Shown: piece after piece, positions 18,595 through 28,483 of the stretch
How positions within the stretch are numbered: position 1 is the first letter of the stretch
How the letters are laid out: every line of letters starts with the position of its first letter
NCBI RefSeq assembly: GCF_001544835.2
Contig: NZ_FCNX02000009.1
Coordinates: 1 to 64,000 of the forward strand
Source: Caballeronia fortuita
GTDB lineage: Bacteria; Pseudomonadota; Gammaproteobacteria; Burkholderiales; Burkholderiaceae
DNA length: 64,000 nt
Reading direction: 5' to 3'
Program-made: the position numbers and the translations under genes
Notes under the pieces: model-generated
The model's database searches: none
Told to the model about the DNA's origin: nothing
What the model saw: only the letters and a program-made list of their open reading frames with translations

Positions 18595-20142
18595 TCAAAC
18601 CTGGAACGCCTGTACGGTTTGCCGGAGATCGCGCGCCTGCGCATCGAGCGATAGCGCCGCCGTCGATGCCTCGTTCACGAGCGCCGCGTTCTGTTGCATC
18701 AGCCGATCCATCTGCGATACCTCGTCGTTCACTTCGTCGATGCCGCTGCTTTGCTCGCGCGACGCCGTCGCGATTGCTCCGACGAGCGCGGAGACGTCAT
18801 CGACGGAGGCGAGCAATTCGGCGAGCGTCGCGCCCGCGCGTTGCACGGTCGAGCCGCTCGACTCGACTTGTGCGTTCACTTCGCGCGTCAGTTGAGAAAT
18901 CTCCTTCGCCGCGTCCGACGAGCGGCGTGCAAGCGCGCGCACTTCCTCCGCGACGACCGCGAAGCCGCGCCCGAGCGACCCCGCGCGCGCCGCTTCGACC
19001 GCCGCGTTCAGCGCGAGCAGATTGGTCTGGAAGGCGATCGATTCGATGACGCTCGTAATTTGCCCGATCTGCGACGAACGCGACGACAAATCGGTCATGC
19101 GCGCAATTGCATCGGCGACGGCGCGTTCGCCGTCCTTCGCCCGGGCCGACGCTTCCCGCGCAAGCTCGCGAGCGCGGTTCGCGTGGCCGGCATTCGCACG
19201 AACGGTCGATGCAATCTGTTCCATGCTCGCCGATGTTTGCTGCAAGCTCGCCGCGTGTTCCTCGGTGCGCGCGGACAGCGCGTGATTGCCTGCGGTGATG
19301 TCGGCCGCCGCGATGCCGATGGTCTGCGTCGAACGCTTGATGTCGCCGACCATTGAAGCAAGCTGGCTGCGCATCAAACTCATCGCGTGCATAACGCTGA
19401 CAGTGTCGCCGCGCGCGACCGGTACGTCGGTCAGAAGATCGCCTTGCGACACGCGCCGCGCGACGCTCGCCGCGAGCGCGGGTTCGCCGCCGAGCTGGCG
19501 CATGAGCGTACGTGCCATCGAAAAGCACAGCCAGCCGACGAGCGCTACGCCCGCCACGATGCACGCGCCCACCGTCCATTGGACGATGCGGCTCACGCGC
19601 TGCGCGTCGTCGTATTCCTTCTGCGCGGCGGTGAGCTGAAACGCGCGCAGGTCCGTGCTTTCCTTCTTGACGCGTTTTGCTTGCGGCTCGATCTGCTGTG
19701 TGACGATCCACTGCGCCTCGGAAAGATTGTTGGCGGCGAGCAGATCGGCGGTCGGGCGAAACCCTTTGTCGCGCAGCGTCGCCCAGTCGGCGGCAAGGCG
19801 TTTCGCGAGCGGCGCTTCGGTCGAATCGAGCGGATAGCGCAGATAGCGGCCGAGCAACGCATCAATATTTGCGATGCGCTGCTGCGTCGACGCAACCACG
19901 GTCTGCGTCTTTTGCGCGGACGGATCGAGCACGGCGTCGCTGATCGCGAACTGGCTTTGCGTGATGAGTTCGTCGATGATCGAAATGGTCTGCAGCGCCT
20001 GCGCGCGGCCTTCGAAGACGTGGCGAAGCGCGGCGTTGCCTTGCTGGACGCCGAACAATCCGACGCTGCCGACAGCGATGAGCACGGCGGCGACCGCGCC
20101 CGTTACGATCGCAAGGCGCGCCCTGACGGTGAGCTTTGACAT
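18595..20142 (-). CDS. Methyl-accepting chemotaxis protein
   Basis: 515 residues. A first membrane helix (about 10-30), a periplasmic four-helix-bundle ligand domain, a second membrane helix (about 190-210, [17 protein letters not shown]) and a HAMP segment lead to the cytoplasmic signalling domain. Its tip carries the near-invariant [21 protein letters not shown]. It senses a periplasmic ligand and controls CheA. The C-terminus lacks the NWETF CheR/CheB tether, so adaptation enzymes would have to act without tethering. No che genes are nearby. Confidence 0.95.
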   Translation of the reverse strand: MSKLTVRARLAIVTGAVAAVLIAVGSVGLFGVQQGNAALRHVFEGRAQALQTISIIDELITQSQFAISDAVLDPSAQKTQTVVASTQQRIANIDALLGRYLRYPLDSTEAPLAKRLAADWATLRDKGFRPTADLLAANNLSEAQWIVTQQIEPQAKRVKKESTDLRAFQLTAAQKEYDDAQRVSRIVQWTVGACIVAGVALVGWLCFSMARTLMRQLGGEPALAASVARRVSQGDLLTDVPVARGDTVSVMHAMSLMRSQLASMVGDIKRSTQTIGIAAADITAGNHALSARTEEHAASLQQTSASMEQIASTVRANAGHANRARELAREASARAKDGERAVADAIARMTDLSSRSSQIGQITSVIESIAFQTNLLALNAAVEAARAGSLGRGFAVVAEEVRALARRSSDAAKEISQLTREVNAQVESSGSTVQRAGATLAELLASVDDVSALVGAIATASREQSSGIDEVNDEVSQMDRLMQQNAALVNEASTAALSLDAQARDLRQTVQAFQV

Positions 20143-20356
20143 TTTCGGTAGAAGAGAGAAGTGCGCGGAAAAGTCCGGCGGCCGGGGCGCGGCGGCGCGA
20201 AGTGGCCAATCGTCGGACTTTTATGGAGAGCGCAATCTACCGGTCGTTCGAGATGTTTATGTGACAAGCGCATCGATCATGCGCCGCAAACCTTTGCGTG
20301 CGCGTTGCCGACGAAATAACAACGAAATCACAACGAGAGGGACCGATGTCGCGCGG

Positions 20357-21061
20357 TCATACGCGCTTCGGAATCTCGAGTCCGCGCTTCACGGCGGGGC
20401 GCGCGAGGAACGCATCGAGCGCGCGCTCCACGTTCTTGAACTCGTGAAAATCGACGAGCTCGCGCGCTTCGTAAAAGCCGATCAGATTGCGCACCCACGG
20501 GAACGTCGAGATATCGGCGATGCCGTATTCGTCGCCCATGATCCAGTCGCGGCCGTCGAGCCGCCTGTCGAGCACGGAGAGCAGCCGCTTCGATTCCGCG
20601 ACGTAGCGCGCACGCGGGCGCTTGTCCTCGTACTCCTTGCCGGCGAACTTGTGGAAGAAGCCGACTTGCCCGAACATCGGGCCGACGCCGCCCACCTGGA
20701 ACATCAGCCATTGCAGCGTTTCGTAGCGCTTCGCGACGTCGTCCGGCATCAGCTTGCCGCTTTTCGCTGCGAGATAGACGAGAATCGCGCCCGATTCGAA
20801 CAACGGCATCGGTTCGCCGTTCGGGCCGTCCGGATCGATGATCGCGGGAATCTTGTTGTTCGGATTGAGCGACATGAACTCATCCGACATCTGATCGTTC
20901 TTGTCGAAGCGCACCAGATGCGGCTCGTAAGGCAAGCCGGTTTCCTCCAGCATGATCGAGACTTTCACGCCGTTGGGCGTCGGCAGCGAGTAGAGCTGAA
21001 TACGCTCGGGATGCTGAGCGGGCCATTTGCGGGTGATGGGGAAATCGGCAAGTGCGGTCAT
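20357..21061 (-). CDS. Glutathione S-transferase, YfcG/Nu-class-like
   Basis: 234 residues. The thioredoxin-like domain has the N-terminal LYSLPTPNGVKVSIMLEETGLPYE block, where the TPNG Thr/Asn replace the classic Tyr/Ser, and NPNNKIPAIIDPDG with the cis-Pro. FESGAILVYLA supplies the glutathione gamma-glutamyl contacts. An all-helical C-terminal domain follows. These features match the YfcG/YghU group, which act as disulfide-bond oxidoreductases. The start has GAGGA upstream. It lies 214 bp downstream of the MCP gene with no obvious link. Confidence 0.9.
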   Translation of the reverse strand: MTALADFPITRKWPAQHPERIQLYSLPTPNGVKVSIMLEETGLPYEPHLVRFDKNDQMSDEFMSLNPNNKIPAIIDPDGPNGEPMPLFESGAILVYLAAKSGKLMPDDVAKRYETLQWLMFQVGGVGPMFGQVGFFHKFAGKEYEDKRPRARYVAESKRLLSVLDRRLDGRDWIMGDEYGIADISTFPWVRNLIGFYEARELVDFHEFKNVERALDAFLARPAVKRGLEIPKRV

Positions 21062-21438
21062 GTAAGGTCCTCGAAGGTCGAAGCGCCGAATATAACGATT
21101 CCACGGGAATCGTGCCGGAAGATCCTGCGGCGCGCGTTGTCATCGGGCGGACGCATCGAAAGGAAAACATTGAGGGATCTCGTACAGACGCGCCGGGTCG
21201 AAGCGGGGAACCTGCCTTTACAACGACTACAAAAACGATTGTAGGAATCACTGTACGAGCACGAGGATTGCGCGTAGCGCCCAGGTCAAGAAGTCAACCA
21301 ACAACGAATAAACCGAGCCCTTGCGGGAACATTGCAGCGCGTGCGCGAGGTGCGGGCCGGCTCACTGGCTCGCTTATTGCATCGACGCGGATGCCCGAGC
21401 ATCCGTGCCGGCCCGACGAACCGTTGGTTACTGCTGCC
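21062..21438. other. Intergenic region, divergent promoters expected
   Basis: 377 bases between the GST start (minus) and the secreted protein start (plus). No gene with a credible start was found. A CTACAA-N6-TTGTAG inverted repeat near 21227-21244 is the only structure noticed. Confidence 0.4.
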
Positions 21439-21942
21439 ATGAAAACCGTTCCTCTCGCAACGCTCACCGCATTCGCTGCCGTGGTCGGGGGACTCCTGCC
21501 CAGCCTGTGCGACGCGACGCCTCTCGAAAGCCAGCTCGACTGCAAATCCAGCGCGCACAGGTTCATCGCGCCGCTCGTCGCCGATAAGTCCATCGACGCG
21601 CGCCCGATGCGCGTCGAGGCGAATTCCGTCAACGCGTTCAAGCCGACGCAGGGCAGCGAGCTCACTGCCTACGGCTTTCGCGTCTACGCGGTGCTCGGCT
21701 ACGAGCAGGGCGACGACTTGTTCAAGCGCGGCAGCGGCCAGCCGATCAACGATTCCGCCTATGGCGTCGTCGTGCTCGCGGCGTCGGAGACGGTGGAGGA
21801 AAAGGTGCGCGAGGCGGGCAGCACGGCCGTCGTGAAACAGGTCGTGCCGATGCTGATGACCGCCGTCTTCTGCGATGGCAGCGGCCTGCGTAATGCATCG
21901 GCGGCCGGAACGGTCACGACGGAAGCATCGCGTAACCGCTGA
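21439..21942 (+). CDS. Secreted or periplasmic hypothetical protein
   Basis: 167 residues from the ATG at 21439, chosen because it gives a signal peptide (MKTVPLATLTAFAAVVGGLLPSL...CDA). The open frame extends further upstream without a plausible start. The mature domain (VNAFKPTQGSELTAYGFRVYAVLGYEQGDDLFKRG) is not a family I recognise. Two Cys (one near the mature N-terminus, one in AVFCDGSG) could pair. The ribosome site is weak. Confidence 0.65.
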   Translation: MKTVPLATLTAFAAVVGGLLPSLCDATPLESQLDCKSSAHRFIAPLVADKSIDARPMRVEANSVNAFKPTQGSELTAYGFRVYAVLGYEQGDDLFKRGSGQPINDSAYGVVVLAASETVEEKVREAGSTAVVKQVVPMLMTAVFCDGSGLRNASAAGTVTTEASRNR

Positions 21943-22014
21943 TTCATCGTCGATAATGTTCTCCCGCCTACGCGCGCGCAGGTGTTGCGTGCGCACCAAC
22001 TGGAGAACGCCGAC

Positions 22015-22782
22015 ATGTCCGACGCAGCAAACCAGTCTCAACGAATTGCCATCGTTACCGGAGCGGGCAGCGGCATCGGCCGGGCGGCGGCGCTGGCCCT
22101 GCTCGGCGACGGCTGGTCGGTCGTGCTCGCGGGAAGGCGTCCCGCGCCGCTCGATGCGGTGATCGGCGAATCGAACGCGGCGGACCGCGCGTTCGCCGTG
22201 CCCACCGACGTCTCCGATCCGCAATCCGTCGAAAAACTCTTCAAGGCGGCGGTCGATCGATTCGGCCGCGTCGACCTGCTTTTCAACAACGCCGGCGTGA
22301 CCAATCCGCCCGGACCGTTCGAAGACTGGACGCCCGAGCAGTGGCGCAATGTCGTCGATATCAATCTGAACGGCATGTTCTTTTGCCTGCAACAGGCCTT
22401 CCGCACGATGAAGGCGCAAACGCCGATGGGCGGCCGCATCATCAACAACGGGTCGATCTCCGCGAGCGCGCCGCGCCCGAATTCCGCGGCCTACACGGCG
22501 ACCAAACACGCCGTGCAGGGTCTCACGAAAACCGCATCGCTCGATGGCCGCAAGTACGAAATCGCGGTCGGTCAGATCGATGTCGGCAATGCGTTCACCG
22601 AACTGTCCGAACGCATGTCGAAGGGCGTGCCGCAAGCGAACGGCGAGATCGCCATCGAACCGATGATGGACGTGAAGATCGTCGGCCAGTCGGTGCTCTA
22701 CATGGCGAATCTGCCGCTCGAAGCCAACGTGCTGTTTCACACCGTGATGGCGACGAAGATGCCGTTCGTCGGCCGCGGCTAA
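22015..22782 (+). CDS. Short-chain dehydrogenase/reductase
   Basis: 255 residues. The cofactor motif TGAGSGIG (near 14-21), NNAG (near 90), the catalytic Ser in NGSISAS and the Tyr-x-x-x-Lys pair YTATK are all present, so an NAD(P)H-dependent oxidoreductase is certain. The substrate is not. The ATG at 22015 follows TGGAGA. The acetoin locus begins just downstream, so a role in acyloin or diol metabolism is possible but only by position. Confidence 0.9.
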   Translation: MSDAANQSQRIAIVTGAGSGIGRAAALALLGDGWSVVLAGRRPAPLDAVIGESNAADRAFAVPTDVSDPQSVEKLFKAAVDRFGRVDLLFNNAGVTNPPGPFEDWTPEQWRNVVDINLNGMFFCLQQAFRTMKAQTPMGGRIINNGSISASAPRPNSAAYTATKHAVQGLTKTASLDGRKYEIAVGQIDVGNAFTELSERMSKGVPQANGEIAIEPMMDVKIVGQSVLYMANLPLEANVLFHTVMATKMPFVGRG

Positions 22783-22789
22783 TCCTCTC

Positions 22790-23020
22790 TTACGCGATCC
22801 GATACCAGACGCGAATGCCCGAGTACCAATGGCTCACGCTGGTATCGTCGCCGGCGCCGAACGTCGAGAGGCTTTCGACATTCAGCACGTCGATGCCATT
22901 CTCCGCGATCCACCGGTTCGCGCGCTCGACGAGCGCCGCGCCGTTCTCGTACACGTTGCCCTTGATGAGGTGATGCTGCACGATCTGTCGCTCGAAATCT
23001 TCGTAAGCGATCTTGGCCAT
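22790..23020 (-). CDS. Conserved-looking 76-residue hypothetical protein
   Basis: MAKIAYEDFERQIVQHHL opens a 76-residue protein with an acidic, soluble composition and a tail HWYSGIRVWYRIA. The ATG at 23018-23020 has GGAGA seven bases upstream, much better than the longer frame's alternatives. It lies convergent to the SDR (8-bp gap) and divergent from acoR. Function unknown. Confidence 0.7.
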   Translation of the reverse strand: MAKIAYEDFERQIVQHHLIKGNVYENGAALVERANRWIAENGIDVLNVESLSTFGAGDDTSVSHWYSGIRVWYRIA

Positions 23021-23200
23021 CCGTCGTCTCCCGTCTTTTCGTTGTGATGCGCCGATGTACCGGCATGCGTTTTTGCTGCGGCGCAGCGCCATCGCCGCAT
23101 GACGCGTCCTGCCGATTCGAGCATCATATGGCCTGAGACACGCTCGTGCGAATCGGTGAATTCCGCGTGCGGGCGGCACGAGAACGCCAAGGAGAGCGCG

Positions 23201-25177
23201 ATGGACATGCGGCAACGCGAGCACATCGAGGCAGTCGTCGCGGCGACGACGCGGGCGGACGCGCTCGCTTCCGCGCGCACGCACGACGGCATCATTCAGT
23301 CATCCTGGCGGCGCTGCGTGCATCAATACGGGCTCGATCCGTCGCGGATGCAGGAAGCGCGCATTCTGCCGCAGACGCGCCTGCGCGAGCATCAACAGCG
23401 CATCGACGATTTCGCGCGCATCGCGCGTCACGGGCTCGAAACGCTGTACGAGCAGGTCGCGGGCATGGGTTACGTCGTGCTGCTCACCGACGCGCTCGGC
23501 GTCACCGTCGATTACATCGGCGACGCCAGCACCGATTCCGCGCTGCGCCGCGCGGGTCTGTATCTCGGCGCGGAGTGGAGCGAAGCGGGCGCGGGCACAT
23601 GCGCGGTCGGCACCGCGCTCACGACCGGCCAGGCGCTCACCGTGCATCAGATCGATCACTTCGATGCGACGCACATTCCGCTCACGTGCACCGCCGCGCC
23701 GCTCTACGATTCGCGCGGCGCGCTGTCCGCGATTCTCGACATCTCCGCGCTCGTGTCGCCGCAAGCGCGCGACAGCCAGAATCTCGCGCTGCAGCTCGTG
23801 CGCATCTACGCGGGGCATATCGAGAACGCGAACTTTCTGCGCACGCATCGGCAGGACTGGATTCTGAAGCTGAACATGTCGCCGGAATTCGTCGATGTGA
23901 ATCCCGAATATCTGATCGCGCTCGATGCGAGCGGGCGCATCGTCGGACACAACCGGCGCGCGCATACGATGCTCGCCGCCGAACTCGGCCGCCCGGTCGC
24001 GCCGGGCGAAACCGCGATGTCGCTGATCGGCATGCCCTTCGATGCGCTTTTCGATGCGCGTATCGAAGAGCTCGGCCGCTTCGTCTATTCGCGGCCGAGC
24101 GAGCTGCGCGCCGTGCCGCTCGCGAAATCGGGCGCGCTGCTGTACTTAAGCGTGATGCCGCCCGCGCCGTGCGTCACGCCGTCGACGAACGCACCTTCGC
24201 AACGCAGCGTGGACGTGCCGGCGCCGCTTGCCGCGCTCTGCGGCGGCGATGCCGCGCTCACGCGGCAACTGGAACGTGCCGCCAAGCTCGTCGATTCGCC
24301 GATCAACCTGCTCGTCAACGGCGAAACCGGCAGCGGCAAGGAATACTTCGCGAAGGCGCTGCATCGCGCGAGTGCGCGGCGCGCGGGGCCGTTCGTCGCG
24401 GTGAATTGCGCGGCGATTCCGGAGACGCTCATCGAAAGCGAATTGTTCGGACATCTGCCGAACAGCTTTTCGGGCGCGGGCGCGAAGGGCAAGCGCGGGC
24501 TGATTCAGGAAGCCGACGGCGGCACGCTTTTTCTCGATGAAATCGGCGACATGCCGCGCGAACTGCAATCGCGTCTGCTGCGCGTGCTGGCCGAAGGCGA
24601 AGTGCTGGCGATCGGCGCGTCGCGTCCCGTTTCGGTCGATGTGCGCGTCATTTCCGCGACGCATCATTCGCTCGATGCGCTCATGCACGACGGACGTTTC
24701 CGCGAAGACCTCTACTACCGCCTGAACGGCGCGCGCTTCACGCTGCCGCCGCTGCGCGAACGGACCGATCTCGACTGGCTCGTCGACAAACTTCTCGAAG
24801 GCGCGGTCACGCTGTCGCCGGCGGCGCGCGAGCGGTTGCATCGGCATGCATGGCCGGGGAATCTGCGGGAGCTTTGCAACGTGCTGCGTTATGCGCGCGC
24901 GGTGTGCTCGAACGGCCTGATCGACGTCGACGATCTGCCGGAAGGCTTCGGCGGCGCGAGCGCTAAAAACGAAGCCGAGGCGCCGCGCGCGGTCGTCGCC
25001 GATGAATTCGATCCGCATCGGCTGCCGCCCGAAGGCATGCTGCTGATGCAGTATCTGCGCGCGGCAAGCTGGAACCTGAGCGCGGTCGCGCGGCAGATCG
25101 GCGTGAGCCGCATGACGCTGTATCGGCGCATGGCGCGATACGGCATCAAGTCGCCGAATCAGCGCGACGCCAGCTAG
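23201..25177 (+). CDS. acoR: Sigma-54-dependent acetoin catabolism activator
   Basis: 658 residues from the ATG at 23201 after AAGGAGA. An N-terminal GAF-like sensor region (about 60-230, with [13 protein letters not shown]) and a PAS-like middle part precede an AAA+ domain with Walker A GETGSGKE, Walker [13 protein letters not shown] and the [15 protein letters not shown] block. A C-terminal Fis-type helix-turn-helix follows ([21 protein letters not shown]). The sigma-54 contact loop reads NSFSGA instead of GAFTGA. It lies directly upstream of acoXABC in the same direction, with a -24/-12 promoter between, so it is the pathway activator. Confidence 0.93.
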   Translation: MDMRQREHIEAVVAATTRADALASARTHDGIIQSSWRRCVHQYGLDPSRMQEARILPQTRLREHQQRIDDFARIARHGLETLYEQVAGMGYVVLLTDALGVTVDYIGDASTDSALRRAGLYLGAEWSEAGAGTCAVGTALTTGQALTVHQIDHFDATHIPLTCTAAPLYDSRGALSAILDISALVSPQARDSQNLALQLVRIYAGHIENANFLRTHRQDWILKLNMSPEFVDVNPEYLIALDASGRIVGHNRRAHTMLAAELGRPVAPGETAMSLIGMPFDALFDARIEELGRFVYSRPSELRAVPLAKSGALLYLSVMPPAPCVTPSTNAPSQRSVDVPAPLAALCGGDAALTRQLERAAKLVDSPINLLVNGETGSGKEYFAKALHRASARRAGPFVAVNCAAIPETLIESELFGHLPNSFSGAGAKGKRGLIQEADGGTLFLDEIGDMPRELQSRLLRVLAEGEVLAIGASRPVSVDVRVISATHHSLDALMHDGRFREDLYYRLNGARFTLPPLRERTDLDWLVDKLLEGAVTLSPAARERLHRHAWPGNLRELCNVLRYARAVCSNGLIDVDDLPEGFGGASAKNEAEAPRAVVADEFDPHRLPPEGMLLMQYLRAASWNLSAVARQIGVSRMTLYRRMARYGIKSPNQRDAS

Positions 25178-25180
25178 GCC

Positions 25181-25229
25181 CGATACGCCTGTACCCCGCC
25201 GATACACCTGCCGCTGTGACACCTGTCAC
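25181..25229. promoter_or_regulatory. Candidate AcoR upstream activating sequences
   Basis: GTGACA-CC-TGTCAC (25216-25229) is an inverted repeat with 6-bp arms about 85 bp before the -24 element. Just upstream are two direct repeats CGATACRCCTG (25181-25191 and 25200-25210). The spacing fits an enhancer for a sigma-54 activator. Binding by AcoR is inferred. Confidence 0.5.
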
Positions 25230-25312
25230 GGCGGCGTCCCGTACACCCGCCGAATCGCCCGTTTCTTGCGGGTTATCCCTCGCTTTTTCGCGCCTGAAAG
25301 CCGCTGCGCGAT

Positions 25313-25327
25313 TGGCATAGCGCTTGC
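25313..25327 (+). promoter_or_regulatory. Sigma-54 (-24/-12) promoter of acoXABC
   Basis: TGGCATAGCGCTTGC matches the consensus TGGCACG-N4-TTGC with exact GG-to-GC spacing. It lies 40 bp before the acoX ATG and downstream of acoR. Confidence 0.88.
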
Positions 25328-25366
25328 CTTTATCCGCCGCACAAAACACACAACGGAGACACAGGC

Positions 25367-26422
25367 ATGCGTGAACGCGCGGCGCCGCTCGTCGGCATCA
25401 TCGCCAATCCTGTTTCGGCGCGCGATATCCGGCGCGTCATCGCGAACGCGAACAGCCTGCAGCTCGCGGATCGCGTGAATATCGTGTTGCGGCTGCTGTC
25501 GTCGCTCGCGTCGTGCGGCGTTTCGCGCGTGCTGATGATGCCGGATCGCGAAGGGCTGAAGGTCATGCTTCAGCGTCATCTCTCGCGCAAGCAAGGTCCC
25601 GACGCCGCGCTCGCGCATGTCGATTTCCTCGACATGCCCGTGACCGCGCGCGTCGACGATACCTTCCGCGCCGCGCACATGATGCGCGAAGCGGGCGTCG
25701 ATGCGCTGATCGTGCTCGGCGGCGACGGCACGCACCGCGCGGTCGTGCGCGAGTGCGGCCAGGTGCCGATCGCCGGACTGTCGACGGGCACGAACAACGC
25801 GTATCCAGAAATGCGCGAGCCGACCGTCTCCGGACTCGCGACAGGACTGTACGCGACGGGCCGCGTGCCGCCCGACGATGCGCTCGCGTCGAACAAGCGG
25901 CTCGACATCGAGATTCGCGATGCGAAGGGCAACGTGCGCCGCGACATCGCGCTCGTCGATGCCGTGATCTCGCATGAGCATTTCATCGGCGCGCGGGCGC
26001 TGTGGAAGATCGACACGCTCGCCGCCGTCTACGTCTCTTACGCGGATCCGCAGGCGATCGGCATGTCGGCGATCGCGGGCTTGCTGGAGCCGCTCGGCCG
26101 TCACGACGAGGGCGGACTCGCAATCGAACTCGGCCGCGCGGACGCGTGCGAGTTCGCGCTGCACGCGCCGATCGCGCCCGGCCTCGTCGAATCGGTGCCG
26201 ATCGCGAACTGGACGCGCCTTTCCGATGGCGTGCCGCATCGCGTGACGCAGAAGAGCGGCATCGTCGCGCTCGATGGCGAACGCGAGCTCGCCTTCAACC
26301 CCGGCGACGATGTGACCGTCACGCTCCGGGAAAACGCTTTTCGCAGCATCGATGTCGCCGCGTGCATGCGCTACGCGGCGGCGTCCGGGCTGATGCGTCA
26401 GCTCAACGGCAATACCCGCTAG
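25367..26422 (+). CDS. acoX: AcoX, acetoin catabolism protein of the NAD-kinase superfamily
   Basis: 351 residues. VGIIANPVSARD, LIVLGGDGTHRAVV (the GGDGT nucleotide-binding signature) and GLSTGTNNAYP place it in the ATP-NAD kinase/diacylglycerol kinase superfamily. In acetoin operons this position belongs to AcoX, a protein of unsettled function. The ATG follows CGGAGAC. It is the first gene after the sigma-54 promoter, 29 bp before acoA. Confidence 0.92.
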   Translation: MRERAAPLVGIIANPVSARDIRRVIANANSLQLADRVNIVLRLLSSLASCGVSRVLMMPDREGLKVMLQRHLSRKQGPDAALAHVDFLDMPVTARVDDTFRAAHMMREAGVDALIVLGGDGTHRAVVRECGQVPIAGLSTGTNNAYPEMREPTVSGLATGLYATGRVPPDDALASNKRLDIEIRDAKGNVRRDIALVDAVISHEHFIGARALWKIDTLAAVYVSYADPQAIGMSAIAGLLEPLGRHDEGGLAIELGRADACEFALHAPIAPGLVESVPIANWTRLSDGVPHRVTQKSGIVALDGERELAFNPGDDVTVTLRENAFRSIDVAACMRYAAASGLMRQLNGNTR

Positions 26423-26451
26423 ACCCGCTAGACCCACCAAAGGAGACAGAT

Positions 26452-27447
26452 ATGACAGCGACGCAACACGCGGGCGGCTTGCCGCTCTCGAAGGATGAAC
26501 TGTTGAAGGTGTATCGGACGATGCGCACGATCCGCGATTTCGAAGAGCGCCTGCACGTCGATTTCGGACGCGGCGATATCCCCGGCTTCGTGCATCTGTA
26601 CGCGGGCGAGGAAGCGGCGGGCGTCGGCATTATGACTCATCTGAACGACGGCGACCGCATCGCGAGCACGCATCGCGGACACGGGCATTGCATCGCTAAA
26701 GGCGTCGATCCGGTCGCGATGATGAAGGAGATCTACGGCAAAAAAGGCGGCTCGTGCAACGGCAAGGGCGGCTCGATGCATATCGCCGATCTCTCGAAAG
26801 GGATGATGGGCGCGAACGGCATTCTCGGCGCGGGCGCCCCGTTGATCTGCGGCGCGGCGCTCGCGGCGAAGTTTCGCGGCAAGGGCGAAGTCGGCATCAC
26901 GTTCGCGGGCGATGGCGCGTCGAATCAGGGGACGTTCCTCGAAAGCCTGAATCTTGCTGCGGTGTGGAATCTGCCGGTGATTTTCGTGATCGAGAACAAC
27001 GGCTATGCGGAATCGACGGCGCGCGATTACGGCACCGCGGTCGACAGCTATGTGGATCGCGCGGCGGGCTTCGGCATTCCGGGTGTGACCGTCGACGGCA
27101 CCGATTTCTTCGCGGTCTACGAAGCGGCCGGCGAAGTCATCAGGCGCGCGCGCGAAGGCGGCGGGCCGGCGCTGCTCGAGTGCAAGATGATCCGCTTCTA
27201 CGGCCATTTCGAAGGCGACGCGCAGACGTATCGTGCGCCCGGCGAACTCGACGATATCCGCTCGAACAAGGACTGCCTGAAGAAATTCGCGGCCGCCGTG
27301 ACGCAAGCCGACGTGATCTCGCCAGGAGAGCTCGACGCGATCGACCGCGAAGTCGCCGCGTTGATCGACCGCGCGGTTCAGGAAGCGAAGGACGCGCCGT
27401 TGCCGAGCGCCGCCGATCTGCTCACCGATGTCTACGTCAAATACTGA
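26452..27447 (+). CDS. acoA: Acetoin dehydrogenase E1 alpha subunit (TPP-dependent)
   Basis: 331 residues. The thiamine diphosphate motif GDGASNQGTFLESLNLAAVWNLP...ENN is clear, as is THRGHGHCIAKG. With AcoB it cleaves acetoin to acetaldehyde and passes an acetyl group to lipoyl-E2. The start at 26452 follows AGGAGA; the longer open frame upstream is the antisense-free overlap with acoX and is not used. acoB starts 19 bp after the stop. Confidence 0.95.
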   Translation: MTATQHAGGLPLSKDELLKVYRTMRTIRDFEERLHVDFGRGDIPGFVHLYAGEEAAGVGIMTHLNDGDRIASTHRGHGHCIAKGVDPVAMMKEIYGKKGGSCNGKGGSMHIADLSKGMMGANGILGAGAPLICGAALAAKFRGKGEVGITFAGDGASNQGTFLESLNLAAVWNLPVIFVIENNGYAESTARDYGTAVDSYVDRAAGFGIPGVTVDGTDFFAVYEAAGEVIRRAREGGGPALLECKMIRFYGHFEGDAQTYRAPGELDDIRSNKDCLKKFAAAVTQADVISPGELDAIDREVAALIDRAVQEAKDAPLPSAADLLTDVYVKY

Positions 27448-27466
27448 ATCGAGGAGACAACACATC

Positions 27467-28483
27467 ATGGCCCGCAAACTGAGCATGAAGATGGCGATCA
27501 ACGAAGCCATCGATCAGGAAATGACGCGCGATCCGAGCGTGATCGTGCTGGGTGAGGATATCGTTGGCGGCGCTGGCGCGGACGGCGAGAAGGACGCGTG
27601 GGGCGGCGTGCTCGGCGTGACCAAAGGTCTGTACGCGAAGCACGGCGACAGACTGCTCGATACGCCGCTATCGGAATCTGCATACGTGGGCGCGGCGATC
27701 GGCGCGGCGGCGTGCGGCATGCGCCCGGTCGCGGAGCTGATGTTCATCGACTTCATGGGCGTGTGCTTCGACCAGATCTTCAATCAGGCGGCGAAGTTCC
27801 GCTACATGTTCGGCGGCAAGGCGGAAACGCCCGTCGTGATCCGCGCGATGGTCGGCGCGGGCTTTCGCGCGGCGGCCCAGCATAGCCAGATGCTTACGTC
27901 GCTATTCACGCACATTCCGGGTCTGAAGGTCGTGTGCCCGTCGACGCCTTACGACACGAAGGGATTGCTGATCCAGGCGATCCGCGACAACGATCCCGTC
28001 ATCTTCTGCGAGCACAAGAATCTGTACGGCTTCGAAGGCGAAGTGCCCGAGAACTCTTACGCGATTCCGTTCGGCGAAGCGAATGTCGTGCGCGACGGCA
28101 AGGATGTCTCGATCGTCACGTATGGATTGATGGTGCATCGCGCGCTCGAAGCGGCGGCGACGCTCGCGAAGGAAGGCATCGAAGCGGAAGTGGTCGATCT
28201 GCGCACGCTGTCGCCGCTCGATATCGACACCGTGCTGGAGACGGTCGAGAACACGGGACGGCTCGTCGTCGTCGATGAAGCAAATCCGCGCTGCAATATC
28301 GCGACGGATATATCGGCGCAGGTCGCGCAGCAGGCGTTCGGCGCGCTGAAGTCCGGCATCCAGATGGTCTGCGCGCCGCATACGCCGGTGCCGTTCTCGC
28401 CGACGCTCGAAGATCTCTACATTCCGGGCGCCGCGCAGATCGCCGACGCCGCACGAAAAACCATGAAGGGAGGAAAGCACTGA
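27467..28483 (+). CDS. acoB: Acetoin dehydrogenase E1 beta subunit
   Basis: 338 residues. The typical E1-beta layout is seen: VIVLGEDI near the N-terminus, DTPLSESAYVGAAIGAA, the GAGFRAAAQHSQ region (QHSQ catalytic loop) and the C-terminal transketolase domain (VVDLRTLSPLDIDTVLETV). The ATG at 27467 follows GAGGAGA. Its TGA overlaps the acoC ATG (TGATG), so translation is coupled. Confidence 0.95.
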   Translation: MARKLSMKMAINEAIDQEMTRDPSVIVLGEDIVGGAGADGEKDAWGGVLGVTKGLYAKHGDRLLDTPLSESAYVGAAIGAAACGMRPVAELMFIDFMGVCFDQIFNQAAKFRYMFGGKAETPVVIRAMVGAGFRAAAQHSQMLTSLFTHIPGLKVVCPSTPYDTKGLLIQAIRDNDPVIFCEHKNLYGFEGEVPENSYAIPFGEANVVRDGKDVSIVTYGLMVHRALEAAATLAKEGIEAEVVDLRTLSPLDIDTVLETVENTGRLVVVDEANPRCNIATDISAQVAQQAFGALKSGIQMVCAPHTPVPFSPTLEDLYIPGAAQIADAARKTMKGGKH

